Shown here: positions 44,270 to 53,226 of the stretch, in pieces
How positions within the stretch are numbered: position 1 is the stretch's first letter
Layout of the letters: each line of letters opens with the position of its first letter
NCBI GenBank assembly: GCA_963708645.1
Contig: CAVPTA010000008.1
Coordinates: 62,001-126,000 of the forward strand
Length of the DNA stretch: 64,000 nucleotides
Source: RYN-133 sp963708645
Lineage (GTDB): Bacteria > Actinomycetota > Actinomycetes > Mycobacteriales > Jatrophihabitantaceae
Reading direction: 5' to 3'
The notes under the pieces: model-generated
Seen by the model: only the letters and a program-made list of their open reading frames with translations
What the model was told of the DNA's origin: nothing
Databases searched by the model: none
Translations under genes and position numbers: made by a program

Positions 44270-44336
44270 CCGGCTGCCGGTCACATTCGATCTGCGCCGA
44301 CGGTCATAGCTGCAACGACCCCGGAAGGAGCCGACG

Positions 44337-44735
44337 ATGCTCGGACGCAAGGACTTCACCAAGGACGAGGTCTCGAACGGCGAGGCCGCCGTCGAGCGGC
44401 AACTGGCCGCCTTCGACTCGGTGCCCGAAGCGGCGCAGGCCGCACTCGAGAAGGCCGAGCACTTCAACGACCTCGCGCTGGCCCTCGACCGGCGTTACGT
44501 GCACCGGCTGCGTTCGGTGACCGGCAAGAACGGCACACCGCTCAACGAACTCGAGATGATCGTCGAGTCGCTGCTGAACCACGGTGGGGTGCTGCGCGAG
44601 ATCAACGTGATCAAGTACCAGCCGGCAGACTCGGTGGTCGGCCTGAAGGCAGGCGACCACATCCGGCTCACGCGGGACGACTTTGCGAGCCTGTCCGCAG
44701 GCGTGTTCGACGAGCTGCGCGCGAAGTACTGCTGA
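44337..44735 (+). CDS. Hypothetical protein conserved in style with actinobacterial small soluble proteins
   Basis: 132 residues, soluble, mainly helical in the first two thirds (VERQLAAFDSVPEAAQAALE, FNDLALALDRRYVHRLRSV) and ending with LKAGDHIRLTRDDFASLSAG. GGAAGGAG precedes ATG 44337, which supports the gene. I do not know the family or role. Its last 68 bases overlap the end of the convergent membrane methyltransferase-like gene. Confidence 0.72.
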   Translation: MLGRKDFTKDEVSNGEAAVERQLAAFDSVPEAAQAALEKAEHFNDLALALDRRYVHRLRSVTGKNGTPLNELEMIVESLLNHGGVLREINVIKYQPADSVVGLKAGDHIRLTRDDFASLSAGVFDELRAKYC

Positions 44736-46773
44736 GGTCCGAGCTCTTCTCGCGCGGCCGGATCAAGAACGCGAGCACATAGATGATCGCTGCGATGATC
44801 AGCAACGCGCGGTAGCCGAACTCGAGCGAGAGATATTCGAGACAGCCGCCGAGGATCGCGCCGAGCAGGTTCGTCCCGAACGCGAGTGGCGCATCGGCCG
44901 TCGCGGCGAAGCGGTTCGCGAAGATCACGTTGGCCGAGAAGATCGGCAGCACCGCGATGGCCACGGCGACGATCAGGCGCAGCCACACGTCCAGGCCGAG
45001 CAGGAAACTCGACGGCACAACCCACCCCAGTGCCAAGCCGCCGAGCAGCACTGCGTACATCACCGGCGCGGGCGGGGTCCGCACGCGTGCGGTGAGTTCT
45101 ACCGCGGCCAGCACGGCTATGAGAACGCCGGCGAACACGAAGGCGTTGACGATCCAGGTCGTCCCGAACAGCAACGCGAACCCGGTGACACTCTTCGTCT
45201 CGAGCAGCAGGAACGCGACGCCGAGCAGGAACAGGTCGCGGTAGCTCCACATCTGTTTCGCCTGCGCGCGCAGCCGGCGCCCGGCGCCCGGACCGCCGCT
45301 GCGCGCGTTGAGCGTGAGCACGAACGCGATCGCCGCGATGCTGACGAGGATGATCATCAACAGCGTGCTGCGATACAGCCCAGGGATGCCGGGGTTGCGC
45401 AGGTACACGAACGGCCGGTCGTCCGTCGACGGGGGCGGCGTGTCAGCAGGGCGTTGCCACGTGGTCGATCCGCAGTGCTGATCGGCCACCGTCCGTCCCG
45501 CCGTCAGCACCGCCAGCGCCGTCACGTTCGGCACCGCGTACACGCACGGCGCGTGCCCGAACGCGTCCGCGAGGGTGCCGGCGAGACGGTCGACGATCCA
45601 CTGCTCGCGGTAGTAGTTGTACATCGCGAATGCACCGTCGGGCGCGAGGTGATCGCGCGCGGCCTGTGCGGCCTGCAACGTGAACAGATAGCTCTCGAGC
45701 CGTAGCGAACTCGCGCCGGACACGAGCGTCAGCGAGTCGGGTAACGCGAACAGGATCAGGTCGTACTTCTGATCGGTCTGTTGCAGGAACGCACGGCCGT
45801 CGTTGATGTGCACGCTGACCCGCGGGTCTTGATAGGCATGATCGGGATCGTGCTGTGCGCCGAAGCGTTGCAGCGTCGGGTCGATCTCGACCGCGTCGAC
45901 GTGCGTCGCACCCTGGGCCAGCGCGATGGCGACATCGGTGCCCGTCCCGGCGCCGACGATCAACACCCGTCCCGGCTTGCGTTTGATCACGGTGTACGGC
46001 TCGAGGTAGTACGGCTCGTCGGCGATGCGGGTCGCCACCGACGTGAGTTGCTGGTGCGGGACGCCGTTGACCGACACCGTCCATGCGGTACCGCCGCGTC
46101 CGTCGTCGCCGCTGGTCGTCGAGACCTCGTAGTAGGGCGACCAGAAGTCGCCCTTGTCGTGGCGCAGCGGATACAGGAACAGGACGGTCAGCGCGACAGC
46201 CAGTGACACGGTCACACCGACCGCCTTGCGGCCCAGCAGTACGACGAACAGCACCGCGACGATGCCGAACCACACCAGCGGTGGCGAATAGATCATCGAC
46301 AACAACGTGAACGACGCGATGCCTGCGAGGCTGCCGAGCAGGTCGAGGCGGTACGACTCGAGCCGCTCCAGTTTCCGGAAGCACCCGCCGACGATCTCGG
46401 CCGGACCGGCGGTGATCGCTGCGACCGACAAGAACACGCCGGGGAGGACGACCCAGATCGGCGGTCCCGAGGTGCCGATGTTGGTGAAGAACACGACCTG
46501 CGTCGATTCGCGATCGACGGTGACCGGGTACGCGCTCACGAAACCGATCAGGCCGAGCAGCACGACCAGCGAGTAGTACGGCTGCGGACGGTCGGGCAGA
46601 TCCTCGCGGGACGCGCGCAGGAAGCCCAGGCCGACGCCGAGGAACGAGCCCAGCAACACGAAGTTCGAGAAGTACGCGAGGTGGACGAGGTTGGCGCCCA
46701 GCCACCGGATCAGGCACAACTCGATGAAGAGCATGAGCGCACTGCCGAGTACGAGCCGAACTCGATCCTCCAC
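44668..46773 (-). CDS. Membrane-bound spermidine-synthase-like protein
   Basis: About 701 residues. Two membrane blocks (first from ALMLFIELCLIRWLGANLVH, second from TLLMIILVSIAAIAFVLTLN to the C-terminus) flank a central Rossmann methyltransferase-type domain with VLIVGAGTGTDVAIALAQGA, VDAVEIDPTLQRFG and VHINDGRAFLQQTD, close to spermidine/spermine synthases. These integral-membrane aminopropyltransferase-like proteins are widespread but their product is rarely known. GTG 46773 opens just before helix 1. The last residues after REKSSDL overlap the neighbour and may be an extended tail caused by a lost stop. Confidence 0.85.
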   Translation of the reverse strand: MEDRVRLVLGSALMLFIELCLIRWLGANLVHLAYFSNFVLLGSFLGVGLGFLRASREDLPDRPQPYYSLVVLLGLIGFVSAYPVTVDRESTQVVFFTNIGTSGPPIWVVLPGVFLSVAAITAGPAEIVGGCFRKLERLESYRLDLLGSLAGIASFTLLSMIYSPPLVWFGIVAVLFVVLLGRKAVGVTVSLAVALTVLFLYPLRHDKGDFWSPYYEVSTTSGDDGRGGTAWTVSVNGVPHQQLTSVATRIADEPYYLEPYTVIKRKPGRVLIVGAGTGTDVAIALAQGATHVDAVEIDPTLQRFGAQHDPDHAYQDPRVSVHINDGRAFLQQTDQKYDLILFALPDSLTLVSGASSLRLESYLFTLQAAQAARDHLAPDGAFAMYNYYREQWIVDRLAGTLADAFGHAPCVYAVPNVTALAVLTAGRTVADQHCGSTTWQRPADTPPPSTDDRPFVYLRNPGIPGLYRSTLLMIILVSIAAIAFVLTLNARSGGPGAGRRLRAQAKQMWSYRDLFLLGVAFLLLETKSVTGFALLFGTTWIVNAFVFAGVLIAVLAAVELTARVRTPPAPVMYAVLLGGLALGWVVPSSFLLGLDVWLRLIVAVAIAVLPIFSANVIFANRFAATADAPLAFGTNLLGAILGGCLEYLSLEFGYRALLIIAAIIYVLAFLIRPREKSSDLSSTSRAARRTRLRTGSQSRPA

Positions 46774-46799
46774 GAGTCGTGAGTCTGCCCTAGGGCGGT

Positions 46800-47102
46800 T
46801 TATGCGAGACGAAGCAGCGCCGCCGTCACGGCAGCCACAATGACAATGACGAGAAACGGCGCACGCCGCCACACCGCGATCGCGCCGACGCCGAACCCGG
46901 CCAGGCGCGGCCAGTCGATGTCGTAGTGCCGCCCGCTCGCCACGGCCTCGACGACGACGAGCGCCGCGAGCAGTGCGACGGGTACCAACTCGACCAGGCG
47001 GCGGGTGCGTCCGTGCTCGAGCACGCGCGCGGGAACGAGGAAGCCGGCGAGCTTGAGCAGGTAGCAGCCGACCACCGTCCCGATCACGATGGTCCAGATC
47101 AC
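46800..47102 (-). CDS. azlD: AzlD-family branched-chain amino-acid exporter subunit
   Basis: 100 residues, three or four spans (WTIVIGTVVGCYLLKLAGFL, LVELVPVALLAALVVVEAVA, FLVIVIVAAVTAALLRLA) with the conserved basic segment PARVLEHGRTRRL. AzlD is the small partner of AzlC in branched-chain amino-acid export. GTG 47102 overlaps the AzlC stop (GTGA). It ends the marR-azlC-azlD operon. Confidence 0.9.
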   Translation of the reverse strand: MIWTIVIGTVVGCYLLKLAGFLVPARVLEHGRTRRLVELVPVALLAALVVVEAVASGRHYDIDWPRLAGFGVGAIAVWRRAPFLVIVIVAAVTAALLRLA

Positions 47103-47761
47103 CGCAACGCTCCGGCGAGCAGCAGCGCGGCGGTTGCCGCGAGGACGGGTACGCCGGGCGGCGTGATCGGGATGAGCGCGGCGGCGATGACCGCGCCGCC
47201 GAGCGCCACCCGGCGCTCGATGCGTCCCTCGCGCAGGCGTGGTGCGAGCAGGGCGAGGAAGGCCGCCGGGACGACCGCGTCGAGCCCGAACCGGGCGGGA
47301 TCGCCGAACGCGCTGGCGCCGGCCGCGCCGAGCAGCGTGGCGAGGTTCCAGACGACGAACACCGAGCCGAACGTCCACCAGAACGCGGTCCGCGACAGTG
47401 CGGGCTCGCTCTGCCCGATCGCCATGGCGGTCGACTCGTCGATCGTCCCGTGCGCGGCGAGCAGACGGCGCAGCCCGCGCACCTGCAGCATCGGGGCGAG
47501 CCGCATCGCGTACAGCGCGTTGCGGCTGCCGAGCAGCAGCCCGCTGCCGAGTGCGGCGGCAACTCCCCCGCCACCGGCGATCACGCCGACCACGGCGAAC
47601 TGGGTGCCGCCGGTGAACGCCAGCAGCGAGAGCAGGCACGACTGCAGCGTCGACAGCCCGGCCGCGACCGATGCTGCGCCGAACGCCGCACCGTAGGTGC
47701 CGACCGCGATCCCGACCCCGATGCAGTTGCGGATGACCGAACGGCGGGCGGACGCGCTCAC
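47099..47761 (-). CDS. azlC: AzlC-family branched-chain amino-acid exporter
   Basis: 220 residues. Family signature AFGAASVAAGLSTLQSCLLS, then LLAFTGGTQFAVVGVIAGGG and LGSRNALYAMRLAPMLQVRG, with the central DEST motif (HGTIDESTAMAIG). Five or six spans. With AzlD it exports leucine, isoleucine or valine. GTG 47761 overlaps the MarR stop, so the repressor-like gene and exporter are co-translated. Confidence 0.93.
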   Translation of the reverse strand: MSASARRSVIRNCIGVGIAVGTYGAAFGAASVAAGLSTLQSCLLSLLAFTGGTQFAVVGVIAGGGGVAAALGSGLLLGSRNALYAMRLAPMLQVRGLRRLLAAHGTIDESTAMAIGQSEPALSRTAFWWTFGSVFVVWNLATLLGAAGASAFGDPARFGLDAVVPAAFLALLAPRLREGRIERRVALGGAVIAAALIPITPPGVPVLAATAALLLAGALR

Positions 47762-48229
47762 TCGGGCGCGGTGTCGAGGCGCGACAACAGTGCGCCCAGC
47801 GTGCGCAGCTCGTCGTCGTCGAAGTGCGCGAGCCAGTGGCGCTGCACGCCCGCGAGGTGTGCCGGCACGGCATTGCGCAGGCGGCGCAGGCCGGCCGGTT
47901 GCAGCACGGTGAACGTGCCGCGCGCGTCGTCCGGCGACGGTTCGCGGCGCACGTAGCCGGCCTTCTCGATCCGGTCGACGAGCCGGGTCAGGCCCGACCG
48001 CGACAACATCACGGTGTCGGCGAGCTCTGCCATGCGCAGTTTGCGCTCCGGTGCCTGCGCGAGCGTCGAGCAGCACGTCGTACCACGCCAACGGCAATGC
48101 CTCGTCACGGTCGAGTTCTCGCTCGAGTTCGCGCAGGACGACGGCGTGGGCGCGCAGGAAGCTGCGCCACACGGCCACGCGCCAGTCTCCGGGGTCAGGC
48201 GCGGGCGTCACGTCCGTCACGTCCGTCAT
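47758..48229 (-). CDS. MarR-family regulator, one frame break
   Basis: The N-terminal frame from ATG 48229 gives VWRSFLRAHAVVLRELEREL and LAWYDVLLD; an extra base near 48066 moves into the frame of LAQAPERKLRMAELADTVML, recognition helix SRSGLTRLVDRIEKAGYVRR and the wing EPSPDDARG. Corrected length is about 156 residues, normal for MarR. It is the first gene of the azlCD operon and divergent from mrp, so it likely regulates the exporter in response to amino acids or toxic analogues. Confidence 0.87.
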
Positions 48230-48272
48230 GCAGTCAGATCGTAGGTGCTGCCCGGTACGTACCATCGGCGTC

Positions 48273-49407
48273 GTGCCCGTGCTCGAAGAATCTGCTGTCC
48301 GCGCCGCCCTGGCGACCGTCGACGACCCGGAGATCCGCAAACCGATCACCGAGCTGAACATGGTCGAGTCGGTGGCGATTGACGGCGGCCGGTGCGGTGT
48401 CGGTGCGGGTGCTGCTGACAGTGGCCGGGTGCCCGATGAAGGCCGAGCTGACCCGGCGCGTGACCGATGCGGTGTCGCAGGTCGAGGGCGTGAACTCGGT
48501 CGACGTCACGCTGGGCGTGATGAGCGACGAGCAGCGCACGCAGTTGCGCCAGCAGCTGCGCGGCGACGCCCCCGCGAACGAGATCCCGTTCGCCCAGCCT
48601 GGGTCGCGCACCCGGGTGTACGCGGTGGCGTCCGGCAAGGGCGGGGTCGGGAAGTCGTCCGTGACGGTGAACCTGGCCGTGGCACTGGCCGCACGCGGAC
48701 TGTCGGTCGGCGTGCTCGACGCCGACATCTACGGCTTCTCGGTGCCGCGCATGCTCGGCGTGACCGGCAAACCGACCCAGGTCGACCAGATGATCATGCC
48801 GCCGGTCGCGCACGACGTGAAGGTCATCTCGATCGGAATGTTCACCCCCGGCAACACCGCCGTGGTGTGGCGCGGGCCGATGCTGCACCGGGCGCTGCAG
48901 CAGTTCCTGGCCGACGTGTTCTGGGGCGACCTGGACGTGCTGCTCATGGATCTGCCGCCCGGCACCGGCGACATCGCGATCTCGCTGGCCCAGCTCGTCC
49001 CGTCGGCCGAACTGCTGGTCGTGACGACGCCGCAGGTCGCCGCCCGCGAGGTCGCCGAGCGGGCCGGATCGATCGCGCTGCAGACGCACCAGCAGATCGT
49101 CGGCGTGGTCGAGAACATGAGCTGGCTCGATCTGCCCGACGGCTCGCGCATGGACCTGTTCGGCTCCGGCGGCGGTCAGGCCGTCGCCGAGTCGCTGTCG
49201 ACCTCGACCGGGACGGCGGTGCCGCTGCTCGGTCAGATCCCGATCGACCAGCACGTGCGCGAAGGCGGTGACGAGGGCGCTCCGGTCGTCCTGCAGCACC
49301 CGTCCTCAGCGGCGGCGATCGCGCTGAGCGAGGTTGCCGACCGGCTGGCCAAGCGCCAGACCAGCCTGATCGGCCGCTCGCTCGGTCTCACTCCCACCGC
49401 GAGATGA
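48273..49407 (+). CDS. mrp: Mrp/ApbC-type P-loop iron-sulfur carrier, one frame break
   Basis: About 377 residues after correction. An N-terminal MIP18 (DUF59) domain (VRAALATVDDPEIRKPITEL) changes frame near 48398 and continues VSVRVLLTVAGCPMKAELTR. The P-loop ATPase part has the deviant Walker A ASGKGGVGKSSVTVNLA, Walker B LLMDLPPGTGD and IVGVVENMSWL. The CxxC that bridges the cluster in many homologues is not seen after ENMSWL. GTG 48273. In mycobacteria mrp has the same neighbours (MgtE-N/DUF1003 on one side, tatB on the other). The stop codon lies in the left arm of a hairpin. Confidence 0.9.
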
Positions 49408-49452
49408 TCTTGCAGCTTCGTAGGCCATAGGGCGCAAAGCTGCAAGATCATC
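49403..49452. repeat. Hairpin repeat, copy 1 (15-base arms)
   Basis: GATGATCTTGCAGCT (49403-49417) pairs perfectly with AGCTGCAAGATCATC (49438-49452) around a 20-base loop containing ATAGGGCGC. The mrp stop codon is inside the left arm. A second copy with the same arm core and loop core lies at 50419-50468, so this is not only a private terminator. Confidence 0.9.
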
Positions 49453-49516
49453 GGTGGTTGTCCACAGATGTTGTCGCCGATCCCCGTAACGGGGTGCGTC
49501 CGTCGAGCCTGGACGG

Positions 49517-50415
49517 GTGCCTGCTGACAAGTCCGATCCAACGGCGCTGCCGCGCGTCCTAACCCGTCGCGACGCCGTACGGGCCGGCTTCAGCGACCAG
49601 GCGATCCGGCATCGGGTGCGGACAGGACGTTGGACGCGGATCCTTCCGCACACGTATCTGACCGGTGACACGCTGACGTGGGCCGACCGGCTCCGGGCCG
49701 CCGTCGCCTTTGCGGGCCCTGGCGCGCTGCTCAGCGGTTCGGCGGCCCTGTGCGATCGCGGCCTGGTGTCGGTGCGACGTCCGGATCGCGCATCCTCGTC
49801 CTCGCGCCGGCAGGAGGCGGCCCTCACTCCACAGACTGGCTGCGCGTACGCCGCTCCGACCGTCCGGTCGAGCGCGCCCTGTTGCCCGGGCCACCTCGCG
49901 CGGCCGACGCACGCTCGGTCAGTGACCTCGCAGTCGAGCTCCGTTTTGTCGACGAGGTCCGCGCCCTGGTAGCGGAAACCGTCCGGAAGGGCTGGTGCAC
50001 TCCGGAGGAGCTCGCCGACCAACTGGCCCACGGCCCACGCAAGGGCAGCGCCCACCTACGTCAGGCGATCGACGAGATCACGGCCGGAGCCTGGTCGGCT
50101 CCCGAAGCCCGCGCGGCGACGCTGCTGCGCCGGGCCGGTGTGCCGCCCTTCGAGCAGAACGCTCGCGTGCCGTTGCCGAACGGGCGACATTTCGTCGCCG
50201 ACTTCTTGTGGCGCGAGCTCCGAGCCATTCTCGAGATCGACAGCTACGCCCATCACAGCCTGCCGGGCGATGCGGACGGCACGAGTGCGCGCCACCTCAT
50301 CCTCGAGACGATCGACTTCAGCGTCGTCCATCGCAGTCCGCGCTTCATCCGAGAGCATCCCGAACGCTTCGTGCACGAGATCGCGACTGGCTGGCGGGGC
50401 GTGCCGCCCGTCTAG
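49517..50415 (+). CDS. AbiEi-like/DUF559 protein (possible PD-(D/E)XK nuclease), frame interrupted
   Basis: About 298 residues after joining two frames near 49790, where a repeated GC in GATCGCGCATCC adds two bases. The N-terminus PRVLTRRDAVRAGFSDQAIR followed by GRWTRILPHTYLTGD and LLSGSAALCDRGL is the winged-helix/AbiEi antitoxin-like domain common in actinobacteria. The C-terminus NGRHFVADFLWRELRAILEI, with spaced D, E and D, and DSYAHH resembles DUF559, a Vsr-like endonuclease fold. No AbiEii toxin gene is adjacent. The gene is bracketed by two related hairpins between mrp and tatB, like a small inserted unit. Confidence 0.72.
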
Positions 50416-50418
50416 CCC

Positions 50419-50468
50419 GATGATCTTGCAGAAATACGCACTATAGGGCGCGAAACTGCAAGATCATC
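50419..50468. repeat. Hairpin repeat, copy 2 (13-base arms)
   Basis: GATGATCTTGCAG (50419-50431) pairs with CTGCAAGATCATC (50456-50468) around a 24-base loop containing ATAGGGCGC in the same orientation as copy 1. The right arm reaches into the stop codon of tatB (50467-50469). Confidence 0.9.
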
Positions 50469-50934
50469 AGGTGGCGTCGAGGTCGTACGGGGCGGACTCG
50501 CCGCGGCTGAGCGGACGCTGCTGGCGCGGCTTGTCCAACGAGATCGGCGCGTCCTCGAACGAGGTCTGCGGCGCGTTGTCGTAGGTGTCGTCGAGCGCGC
50601 CATTCATCGAGTCGCGCAACGAACGGCGCGGGTCGAGATCGCGCAGGTCGTCACGCGGGTCGAGCTTGCGGAACTCGCTGCGCAGACCGGTCTCCTCGTC
50701 GCCGAGGATCGCGCGCTGCAGGGCGGTACGCGGGTTGAGGTTGCGCAGATCGAGGTCCGCGAACTCCGGGCCGAGTTCGTCGCGCAGTTGGGTGCGGGCG
50801 CCGGTCGCGAGTTCGCGCAGTGTTCGGAGCAGATTCGCGGCGTCGCGGGCGAACTGCGGCAGCCGGTCGGGACCGAGCACGATCACCGCGACGAGGGCCA
50901 GGACGAGGAACTCCATCGGCCCGATGTTGAACAT
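50467..50934 (-). CDS. tatB: Sec-independent translocase TatB-like protein
   Basis: 155 residues. N-terminal helix MFNIGPMEFLVLALVAVIVL with the GP hinge (GPDRLP), an amphipathic helix FARDAANLLRTLRELATG and a long polar acidic tail, the TatB form. It works with TatC and TatA in exporting folded twin-arginine proteins. Its neighbours htrA, rseA and sigE upstream on the same strand match the mycobacterial order. The stop lies at the edge of hairpin copy 2. Confidence 0.9.
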   Translation of the reverse strand: MFNIGPMEFLVLALVAVIVLGPDRLPQFARDAANLLRTLRELATGARTQLRDELGPEFADLDLRNLNPRTALQRAILGDEETGLRSEFRKLDPRDDLRDLDPRRSLRDSMNGALDDTYDNAPQTSFEDAPISLDKPRQQRPLSRGESAPYDLDAT

Positions 50935-50971
50935 GATTCGAGGCTACGCCGGGCCGGTTGAGAGACGCCGG

Positions 50972-52621
50972 CTACGCAGCACCGAGCGTCACGGTCGCGG
51001 TGCGTTTGGCGGCGCCGCGGTAGTAGGTGACCGTCATCTTGTCGCCCGGCTTGTGCTGCTGGACGGCCACGATCAGCTGGTCGTAGCTGAGGATCGGCTT
51101 GTCGTCGGCCACGATGACCACGTCGCCGTTCTGCAGCCCGGCCTTGGCGGCGGCGCCCTTCGGGAGCACCTGCTCGAGGTAGGCGCCGGCCTGGAGGCCC
51201 GGCCTGCGCCGTACGTCCCTGCGCGTCGAGCGAGCCGTGCACCGCCTTGCCGTTCTTGATCAGCTCCAGCGCGACCTCGCGCGCGTAGTCGATCGGGATG
51301 GCGTAGCCGATGCCGCTCGTCGGGAGTGGTGCCGCCGCTGCCGTTCGGACGTCGGCGAGCGCGGCCGCGGAGTTGATGCCGACCAGCCGCCCACCTGCGT
51401 CGACGAGCGCACCGCCGGAGTTGCCCGGGTTGATCGCGGCGTCGGTCTGGACCGCGTCGAGGTACGCGTCGGACTGGCCGTTGTCGCCGAACACGTGCAC
51501 CGGACGGTCGAGCGCCGACACGATGCCGGCGGTGACCGTGCCGTTGAGCCCGAGCGGTGAGCCGATCGCGATCACCGGGTCGCCGACGGCCAGGGTCGAC
51601 GATTTGCCGAGCGGGGCGACCGTGAGCTGGTCGTCGGGCACCTTCAGCACGGCGAGGTCGCTGATCGGGTCGAGGCCGACGATCTCGGCCTTCGCGCTCG
51701 CCTCGTTCGAGAACGTCGCGACGATCGTCCCGCCGTCCTTGGCCACGGCGGCGACGTGATTGTTCGTGAGCACGTAGCCGTGCTTGTCGATCACGACGCC
51801 CGACCCGACGCCGGACTGCGTCTTGTCGGCGCTGGTCACCGCGAGCGAGACGACGGCCGGCCCGATGCGCTTGGCGATGCCGGCGACCGAGTTGGGCGGC
51901 CGATTCGCCGGAACGCCGCCCTGCGGGAGGCTGACATCGGTGCGGTGCAGGGCATCGCGCGTGCGCGCGCCCAGGAAGTAGCCGCCGAAGCCGCCGACCG
52001 CGCCCGCGATCAGCGCGATGAGCACGCTCAGCAGGATCGCGGTGAGCCCGAACCTGCGCCGGCCGCTCGCGATCGGGACGACCTTGTCGCCTGTCGTCGT
52101 CGGCATCGGGTTCGTCGTCGTTGTGCTCGCTGTCGTCGACCGGGTCGAGTTGGGCCGGCTGACCGGCCGAGAACACCGCGCCGCGGCCCAGCCAGAAGGG
52201 CGCGGCCGGGTCACGCCACGGGTCGCGCACGGCGTCGTGCTTCCACCACGGCGACTCCGGCTCGGCGCCGGACGGCTCGATGCGGCTGCCGGCGGGCGGG
52301 CGCGAACCCGTCCTCGGCATCCGGCGGAGCGCCGAAGGCGCTGGTCATCACATACGGGACGGTCGGGACGAGGGTGCGCTGCGGCGAGATGCGCTCACCG
52401 ACCGGCGCGGCGAACGCGGCGGCCCCGTCCGGGCGTCCGAACGCGGTGCGGTCCTCCGGCGAGACCGTGGGCGGCGGCGGTGAGTACGGCTCGGGTGCCG
52501 GGCGCGCCTCGAACGGCTCGCTCAGACCCGGCGGCCGGCGATACGCGGCGTCCGGATCGCCCGCCTCGACCGCGGGGGTCGAGCCGTCGTGCGCACCATG
52601 GCGCCCGGTTTCGTCGGACAC
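50972..52621 (-). CDS. htrA: HtrA/DegP-type membrane serine protease with PDZ domain, three frame breaks
   Basis: About 549 residues after correcting single extra bases near 52296, 52095 and 51199. Proline- and charge-rich cytoplasmic N-terminus, one membrane helix (FGLTAILLSVLIALIAGAVG), trypsin-like domain with His in GYVLTNNHVAAVA, Asp in ISDLAVLKVPD and Ser in INPGNSGGALVD, then a PDZ domain (AAAKAGLQNGDVVIVADDKP). It degrades misfolded envelope proteins and can act on the anti-sigma factor. GTG 52621. It is part of the sigE-rseA-htrA-tatB neighbourhood. If not corrected, its frame appears fused into tatB. Confidence 0.9.
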
Positions 52622-52714
52622 GTTCGGATCCTGACCCTTCGCCGGCTGTCATTTCGAGTCTGCCTCATCGCACCGCGGCACGTCGGGCCCGCGGGGCGGT
52701 TCTAGAGCAAATGA

Positions 52715-53226
52715 CTAGCGACTAGCGCTCTTAGAGAGGTTGGCGTCGACCAGATGGTTGGCCGGGTGCATTGCCGGATGGAAAGCCGGAGCTTCGGAGC
52801 GCGACGCGCTGTCGGCCGCAGCCGTTGCGGCGAGCGCGCCGAGCTACCGCGACGGAGGCGATCGCGAGCGCAACTGAACGGCCGCGGCGTGAGGGCGAGG
52901 CCGCGGCGGGGACGAACGCCGCGCGGCGCGGCGAAGCTGGCGAACATCGTCATGCCGTGCTCGTCCACATGAGTCGGGACGCTGCGGATCGGAGTCGTGA
53001 CCGGAACCTCGCGCAGCCGGTCGAGCAGGCCCATCGGTAGCGACGGCGCCGGCGCGGCGCGCAACGCCCACACGGCCTCGCGCTGCACAGCGACGGCGTG
53101 GTTGCACTCGGGGCACACGGCGGTGTGGTGGCGCGCCCGCTGGCGTGCGTGTCCGACCAGGACGTCGTCGGCGAACGCCGCGACTGCCTCGTCGGACAGG
53201 TGCTGGTGCTGGCCCGACTTAAGCAT
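52715..53226 (-). CDS. rseA: Zinc-finger anti-sigma factor (RseA-like), two frame breaks
   Basis: About 169 residues. The N-terminus HLSDEAVAAFADDVLVGHAR and the H-x3-C-x2-C motif in RHHTAVCPEC form the zinc-containing anti-sigma domain that holds SigE inactive. After FASFAAPRGVRPRRGLALT the frame shifts near 52890 to VALAIASVAV (membrane helix) and again near 52842 to LGALAATAAADSASRSEAP, ending SKSASR at 52715; each shift is one extra base. The ATG sits inside the sigE end, so sigma and anti-sigma are coupled. Confidence 0.87.

Noticed and set aside
49458..49466. DnaA box TTGTCCACA suggesting an origin
   Set aside because: A single 9-base match is expected about once by chance in a window of this size; there is no cluster, AT-rich unwinding region or dnaA/dnaN neighbour.
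42088..52621. Programmed +1 frameshifting as explanation for the broken genes
   Set aside because: Sites share no slippery motif or stop codon, affect unrelated families and cluster by position; sequence error is simpler.
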